This document shows, piece after piece, positions 58,200 through 64,000 of a DNA stretch of 64,000 nt (positions within the stretch are counted from its first letter, which is position 1; every line of letters begins with the position of its first letter). The stretch covers positions 18,491,908-18,555,907 of the forward strand of contig CM036256.1 of assembly GCA_020698575.1 (NCBI GenBank), given 5' to 3'. This DNA comes from Bostrychus sinensis (Eukaryota; Chordata; Actinopteri; Gobiiformes; Eleotridae). A program made the position numbers and the translations under genes. The notes beneath the pieces were generated by a model that was given only the letters and a program-made list of their open reading frames with translations, had not been told where the DNA came from and did not search any database.

Positions 58200-59118
58200 A
58201 CTTTACTTTGTGTGTACTGAATTTGTATTCTATAATACGATATGCATTTCACTTTGATTTGATCTACTGAAATAATCTGACTTTTCCGCATTCATTAATG
58301 TGCACATATGTACTGTATATAAAATAACAAGATTACACGTTTTAACATTTTTCATATCTTAAAATGTCATTGCCATTGTTCAAAGCTGTCTGTTTGAATT
58401 GAAATGAATAGTAAACCTTTATTTTTCAGCTAACATTATTTTAGTTGATTTGCAATAATCTAATGCATGAATGCTTGTCTTCAGATTAAATAACAGTTCC
58501 ACACTTGAGTCCATGGCTTAGTGCTGAAGCTAAAGTAGACTCATTGTATCATTTTCACTGTGTTTGCTAATTTACAGCAGCATGGCACTGCGTAAACATG
58601 ATTAAATTATAATGAAGAGTGGCTCGAGTCTGCAGGAGCTAACAAGGATGCTAATGACTGCTCAGGTGTGTGCTTACGAGTTTGCACATATAACGAAGCG
58701 TCATTTAGAGACAATGTCACCTCATCAATAGCCGCTCCTGACAAGGGCAAGTGGAAACATTCAAAGCAAAGTTAAAAGTGACATCTGCACCTCTATGTCT
58801 TTGCGTGGTGTAGACAGGAGCCCGCTGCACTGATCCATCTGTGTCTCTCAATGCTTTTAGAGCAGTGTTTAGCCTGGAGGCTCAGATGTTGGAGCTGAAA
58901 TCTGAAAATTACGATAAGCCCCAGGCAAATTTTGTACATGCAGATTCGTCGCGCCTTGTTGTATTGGGCTCTCAGACAGTGACTTACCAAATGGGATAAA
59001 ATTATGAGCAGGAGTTTGAATTGTACTAAAGTACTCTCTTTGTTATCAGGACTTCATTGTAAGTGGTCTTAACAAGTCTGCTCTTTGGACCTACTTACAA
59101 AGACAGGGCATGTGTAAA
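58200..59118. other. intergenic, no gene seen; mixed-composition block at 58590-58760
   Basis: 58590-58760 has no repeat hallmark and more GC than its flanks, and could be regulatory. No coding signal. Confidence 0.4.
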
Positions 59119-59218
59119 TGACAGAGGTGGAAGGTAACTATATCATTTTTTGCAAGTAATTTTTGAAGAATATGTAAAAAATCTACAAATTGAGTCATTT
59201 GTTAATTGTTTTTTTTAA

Positions 59219-59773
59219 TAGAAGCTATATTATGCAAAATTGACTTTTCTGAGCTTTCTACCATGTTACAATGTTGTTTCCTCATCAAAAACATACCTGG
59301 TGTCATGTTTTTCTTTCATTTATGCATGCTTGAGTAATCCTCTATTCTTTTACATTGAGTTAGTTAGTTGTGAGAGGCCATTTCACCGCTGTCTGCCTTT
59401 TCTACCTGACAACGCCCCTCCCTCTCACGGTCCCGTCCTGTTTAGAAAGCACTGCTACAGCTCATGCCTCCTTCGTAGCAACCAAACAAACCCACCTTCG
59501 AACTGCAGCGGACACCACTCAAACACTGGCTCTGCACCGACATGTGTTGTTGTGAGGAGCACTGAAGGGGTGTGCAAGCAGCGTGCCAGCAGGGAGGGAG
59601 GGCTCTTAAAGTGACAGGAGACTAATCTGAGCATTAAATGATGAGTTTCTTGAAATACGTTTTTTTTTAAATAAATATTGCCTTCTCTGACCAACAAAAC
59701 ATAAGATACGGGTCTAGATGTGTCCTAAATTAATTCAAAAGACTCACAAAAAATCATAATATAGGCCCTTTAA
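59219..59773. mobile_element. MITE-like element with CTATATTATG / CATAATATAGGCCC ends
   Basis: The left 'AAGCTATATTATGCAAAATT' and the right 'CATAATATAGGCCCTTTAA' are inverted with respect to each other. The interior 'CTCATCAAAAACATACCTGG' is a phrase known from many fish copies. A 124-codon open frame on the plus strand falls wholly inside and is not a gene. A 'CAGAGGTGGAAGGTAACTA' left end of another family lies just before, at 59122. Confidence 0.65.
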
Positions 59774-60364
59774 TATCTTTGGTCTGTCTCTCAAAATGGT
59801 CTCTTTGGGGATATGCGAATCATCTGGTAATTGATTCACAGCAGACTCTTTGTGAAAACCATTGAGTGTACTGTGTCAATACAGCCTGGTCTGGTGTATA
59901 ATTTCCCAAGCTCTGATTTCCCCAAGTATTACAGCTCCACTCCAGTATGTTTGGTTATAGCTTACCTATTGCGCACAACAGCAGAAATCAAACTGCATCA
60001 AGTCAGGTTTTATTGTTTGCACGGGGTCCACCTGCTACACAAACAAGCTACAGTCTGATTTGGCACAGACCAAGCATCTCTTTCCCAGATGACAGAGAAA
60101 ACAGCTGAGCCCCCTGTACTTCAGCAAGCAAGCAACTTCCCATTGCAAAACCTGTACTACTTTTGGCATAGTAAAATACAAGATGTTGTCAGAATGCTTC
60201 ACTAAAAAAATATGACTCATAATTACATCAAAAGTTTTAATTTGTAATCTATCTTTTCACTTTTTGATAGTTTAAGGCATTTCAAGTGTACATCTACCTG
60301 GCTTTTAATGTGATTTTGGGGTAGTGAATATAAATATAAATACAAACTACACGTACTTTAAGAG

Positions 60365-60720
60365 GGCAGACCTCCACTAAGGCATTGTCCCTATCTAACA
60401 ATAGTCAAGATATAATGCAAATACCTCAAACTGAACCAATAATTGTCAAGTTCAGGAGTAAATACTGTATCTTTTGAACCACAGAGGCCTTTTTATTCAG
60501 TATAACTAATCCTTAGCTAATCCCTTGAGACTAGAATTTGCATCTTTGTGTCTCTATCTTGCAATGGTATTGTAATTCCTGCATCCAGATTGTGTTCCAG
60601 ACTCACATCAACTTTCCATAAATTTTCATCAAAATCTGATTATTATTTTTTGAGTTATCTTGCTAAAAGATAACTCAAAGATAACAAACCAACAAAGCAA
60701 CATTGGTAAAACATAATTTC
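60365..60720 (+). repeat. near full copy of the SINE-like family ending GAGTTATCTTGCTAA
   Basis: Order: 'CTCCACTAAGGCATTGTCCC', 'TTGAACCACAGAGGCC', 'CTATCTTGCAATGGTATTG', 'CATCAAAATCTGATTATTAT', 'TGAGTTATCTTGCTAAAAGA'. The tail includes a local 11-bp hairpin and AACAAACCAACAAAGC. Confidence 0.72.
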
Positions 60721-61579
60721 CTTGGTTATGGTAATTTGATAAAAATAATAATAACAAAGCCCCTGACCATGGTCTGCAAGACGAGACATCTCAAACAGAG
60801 TCTATGGTCTAATCATGATAATTATGCAGAGCTGTAAAATAGTGTGAGTAAAATGAAAAACATATTATTCTTTCTCACTTTCATTTTTGCTTTTGACTGT
60901 GCAAAAGCTTTTAGTTATATAAAAGTACAAGGTTTTGCACTTTACAAAAGATCATTTCCTCGAAAAGTCATTGGAGTTGCAGAGATATTTTGCAAGATTA
61001 CTTCAAATTACAAATGACTTGGAGGTCAGTGCCACAGTGGGTTAAGCATTCACCCAACAACTTCTCATTATAAATGACTACCCAATAAGTTAATGTGATT
61101 GCTTCCAGTCGTTCATGCACAGCACACAGTTCCTACAAATTGAAATGAGGTGTTTTTTAGTGTTTAACTGGGACAGTACACAATGCAATGATATAACCAA
61201 GCCAGGTGCTGATTTTTCAAGCAGATAGCATAGTAGTTCTACTTTTTTTTAATGGCACTGACAAGTGTAGTTTTGATTCTCAAGTTGGTTCCACACAAAT
61301 ATTTAATGTAAAACTTAATAACTGCACCAATGGGGCTGAGGCTGAGTCACAGGGGACATGCCTATAGACAACAGCTCATTCTTGTATATACAGTATGTTT
61401 TTGGATGGAAGGAAGTCGGAGTACTTGGTAGGAACCCACTCTGCCACAGTGCACCCCAATGTGTTAAATGTCTATAGATCAAAGCGCAGAGTCTGATTTG
61501 CCTAAAATGTGATGTAATCAAGTAAAAGCTTGACCACTGACAGAAGATTAGGATGAATAGGCTTTTAAACATGTATTCA

Positions 61580-61910
61580 TTCATTTTTTAAAACTCTTAT
61601 TCCACTTATTCCCATCCGGGGTTTGTGAGTGATTGGAGCCTACCCTATCCATCAACTATGGGCCGTGGGCGGGGAACACTCTGGACAGTGGTCAGTTAGT
61701 TGTGGTCAGTGGTAAAGTACAGACATATACAGACAGAAAACCATTCACTCTCACATTCATTTACTATGGGCATTTTAGAGTCTCCCATTCCCATAACACA
61801 TAATTGTGTTTGGAAGGTGGGAGGAAGCCGGAGGAACTGGAGAAAACTCACAGTATCAGGGAGTACAAACCCACAACCTCATTACCATTGTGCACCCCTT
61901 AACATATACT
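61580..61910 (-). repeat. long copy of a common fish retroposon, reverse orientation
   Basis: Plus-strand phrases 'GGAGCCTACCCTATCC', 'ACCATTCACTCTCACATTCA', 'GGTGGGAGGAAGCCGGAGGA' and 'CTGGAGAAAACTCAC' are the usual order of this repeat. The complementary head (TGTGTGGAGTTTGCATG) is seen at 23.5 kb. A short further fragment lies at about 61390-61440. Confidence 0.78.
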
Positions 61911-62449
61911 CAATAATAATTCAAATACATAGCTTTGTCGTTTTTCCTTTTATTTCTAAACATCGACTCTTTTAAGACCTTTCTGTTTCAAGAAGTGTTT
62001 TGCCAACTTCCTAACGTAACCAAAGGCCACTGTATTATTATAATGCCTTGGGTGGACACATATGAGTGTAATTAATATCCTAATGACGTTCATCAACACT
62101 AACCCGGTCAGTGTGCAGGACATGTTCACTAAGGGGCCCCTTATAGACATACACCACAGAGACACAGAGAGCTGGCACCATGGCAAACAGGAAAAAATAA
62201 TGACATGTCATCTGATAATGGCTGCATTGCTGATGAACTAACCCTTTTAATGGATTTATAATTAATGCTTGTGTGTTGGCCGATGCCACTGATGTCTGTG
62301 GAGAGGGTGGATAATGTTCTGCTACTACAAAGCCTTTTTAGATCAGTGCGGATCAAGCCAAGGCCACTGAATCAGAGATAAGAGGTGCATTTTCATTCTG
62401 AGAGGTACTAGTCCTCCATTTCAGTCTCTCCATTGCTACTATATAGCAG

Positions 62450-63290
62450 AGGTGGAAGTAGTACTCAAAATCTGTACTCAAGGTAAAAGTACTGAACAAG
62501 ATTGTTTCTTGAGTAAAAGTAAAGAATTATAAATTTACTGGTAAGAGCAGAAAGTCCTTAGTGCTCTTACCACTATTACTGCTACTACCACTACAATGGG
62601 GGTGTTAAATGGATTCTGAATCAAATCGAGCCTCTTATCCTCAAAATGGTGACTTTTTTTTTTTTTAAATTACCCTAATTCAGCCTCCTCTCGCTCTCCT
62701 TAGCCTGCCAATTTAATTTATACAGTTTCATTTTTTGTAACACTGATATGAAAAATATGGTATGGTATGTAAAGAAATTGAATAAATTAAAAATGTTGTT
62801 TATTGTTTTGTTTATTAAATAATTTTTAATCCATTTTCTCGGCAAAATTTGCAAGATCACCATCCACCTGAGTCAAACTAAATACTAAATTAGTATCAAA
62901 AATTGTCTGAATCTAAAAAAAATTCGTGCCTCATGACCCCAAGAATCGAAATCAAATTGAATTGGCAGAAACTGAAAGATTTACACCCCTAAGTACTATT
63001 ACTACAGCTATTTTTAGTACTATTACTATGACTGCTGTCACTGACATTTCTATTATCACCAACTCTAGTGGTACTACTGCTACTAATACTTTTACTTCTA
63101 TTAATTTCAGTACTACATCTGCTACCACTGTTACTACTATTACAGTCCACTTTACAACTGAGATACAAATGCTCTTACCTATTTTGAGACTTTACATAAT
63201 AACACAAGTCAAAGTATGTTTTAAAAATTTACATTTTCTTCCAAAAATACTAAAGTTAATTACTTGAGTAAATGTATCTTTCTACGTCTA
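62450..63290. repeat. CAGAGGTGGAAGTAGTACTC family element with ACT-rich core
   Basis: It starts CAGAGGTGGAAGTAGTACTC, with 'CTTGAGTAAAAGTAAAG' just inside, and ends 'ATTACTTGAGTAAATGTATC'. ACT/TAC tracts at 62570-62600 and 62990-63140 lie inside. No target duplication is preserved. Open frames rich in Thr are artefacts. Confidence 0.65.
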
Positions 63291-64000
63291 AACGGTTGTA
63301 CATGTCTCATACTTGAGGTCAATGTTATTATGAAGGCTTTAGATGTCTGTGTCTTACCTGGACAACATCTTGTCTGGTCCACTTAGCTGAAGGAGAATTT
63401 TCATTCAATAAAGTTGCACTGCTAAATCTGTGACAAGTCTTGTCAGATAAAACAGTTTATGTGTTCAAACTGAAGCTTGGGTCCACTGCCTTTCTTCTCT
63501 GAGATAAAAAGACATTTTAGGGGAAGATTATTTTTGCTCCAGCAGTTCTGTAGAACACATTGTACAAAGATGACTGATTGTTAGGTGAGAAGATGCTGCA
63601 GGTAATAAAGATAGGATTAACTATTAGTTCCAGATAGTCGTGCAGAAAGGTATAGTATAGCAGAAAAGTTGTATATGTTTTTTTTACATAACCTTGAAAA
63701 GTAAACATTGGATGAAAATGAATTGTGCAAACTATTATTTGAAGCATATTTATCACAGACTTGAATAGTTCTGCTGTTACTTTGTTTGTGAAAGACACAA
63801 CTTCTTGATGGCCACTCTGTTTCTTTTCAAGTTAGCAGTGTCTGAAGTGTTACTAAAAGGAAAACCTCTTTTTTTTATCTGAGAGAAGGGCCGCTTCTCT
63901 TTTATAAATGAGGTAAAAGGACACACTGTCAAGCTCAACCAACATCAAAGTCTGACAGTGGGCACCTTGGTCTCTCTCTACACTATAACTATTGGCTTAT
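63291..64000. other. intergenic, no gene seen
   Basis: Short random frames only; the window ends here. Confidence 0.5.

Noticed and set aside
59240..59614. 124-codon plus-strand open frame
   Set aside because: Lies wholly inside the MITE-like element at 59219-59773.
60651..60677. Perfect 11-bp hairpin TGAGTTATCTT / AAGATAACTCA
   Set aside because: It arises from the GAGTTATCTTGCTAACAG tail of a dispersed repeat by small changes, so it has no independent meaning.
62926..63267. Thr/Ser-rich 113-codon frame
   Set aside because: Produced by ACT/TAC trinucleotide tracts.
1..64000. Prokaryotic-type systems (CRISPR, operons, phage, restriction or defence islands)
   Set aside because: Spliced vertebrate gene, fish repeats and microsatellites throughout; no dense gene runs or regularly spaced repeats with unique spacers.

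Overview
This is a vertebrate nuclear window, almost certainly from a teleost fish. It is AT-rich and intron-rich. It is packed with repeat types I know from fish genomes: hAT-type MITEs with 8-bp target-site duplications, a Tc1 remnant with a CACTGACTGGCC terminus, a non-LTR retrotransposon tail, tRNA-headed SINEs and many microsatellites. There is no sign of operons, ribosome binding sites, CRISPR or phage. No new multi-gene system is visible.

The only gene I can support fully is on the minus strand at 12063-28493. It is a member of the BRINP family (BMP/retinoic acid-inducible neural-specific proteins), most like BRINP3. Seven coding exons could be joined with consensus GT/AG sites and matching codon phases. 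They give an unbroken protein of 779 residues with a signal peptide, a MACPF domain, two cysteine-rich segments and the family's C-terminal region. In transcription order the exons are 28493-28258, 22403-22201, 19961-19753, 17998-17893, 17325-17089, 14859-14637 and 13188-12063. The gene is compact, at about 16.4 kb from start to stop codon. A poly(A) signal lies about 210 bases past the stop. A splice acceptor just upstream of the ATG suggests at least one further non-coding 5' exon. A TATA-like site lies near 29.11 kb.

Layout: 1-11.8 kb is intergenic, downstream of the gene, with a long ACAT-type microsatellite, two hAT MITEs with perfect 8-bp duplications and an internally inverted Tc1 remnant. 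11.8-28.5 kb is the brinp3 gene; its introns hold further repeats. 28.5-29.1 kb is the probable upstream region. It also carries a plus-strand signal-peptide-like ORF ending at a splice-donor consensus, the best hint of a divergent transcript. 29.1-64 kb is a gene desert upstream of brinp3. It is filled with degenerate AGT trinucleotide tracts, MITEs, SINEs and a truncated LINE, interrupted by non-repetitive stretches that could be conserved regulatory elements. Conservation cannot be tested from one sequence.

Exon calls rest on reading both strands, checking splice sites and phase by hand, and comparing with remembered BRINP family sequences. Repeat family names are given only where a terminal or internal hallmark is visible.
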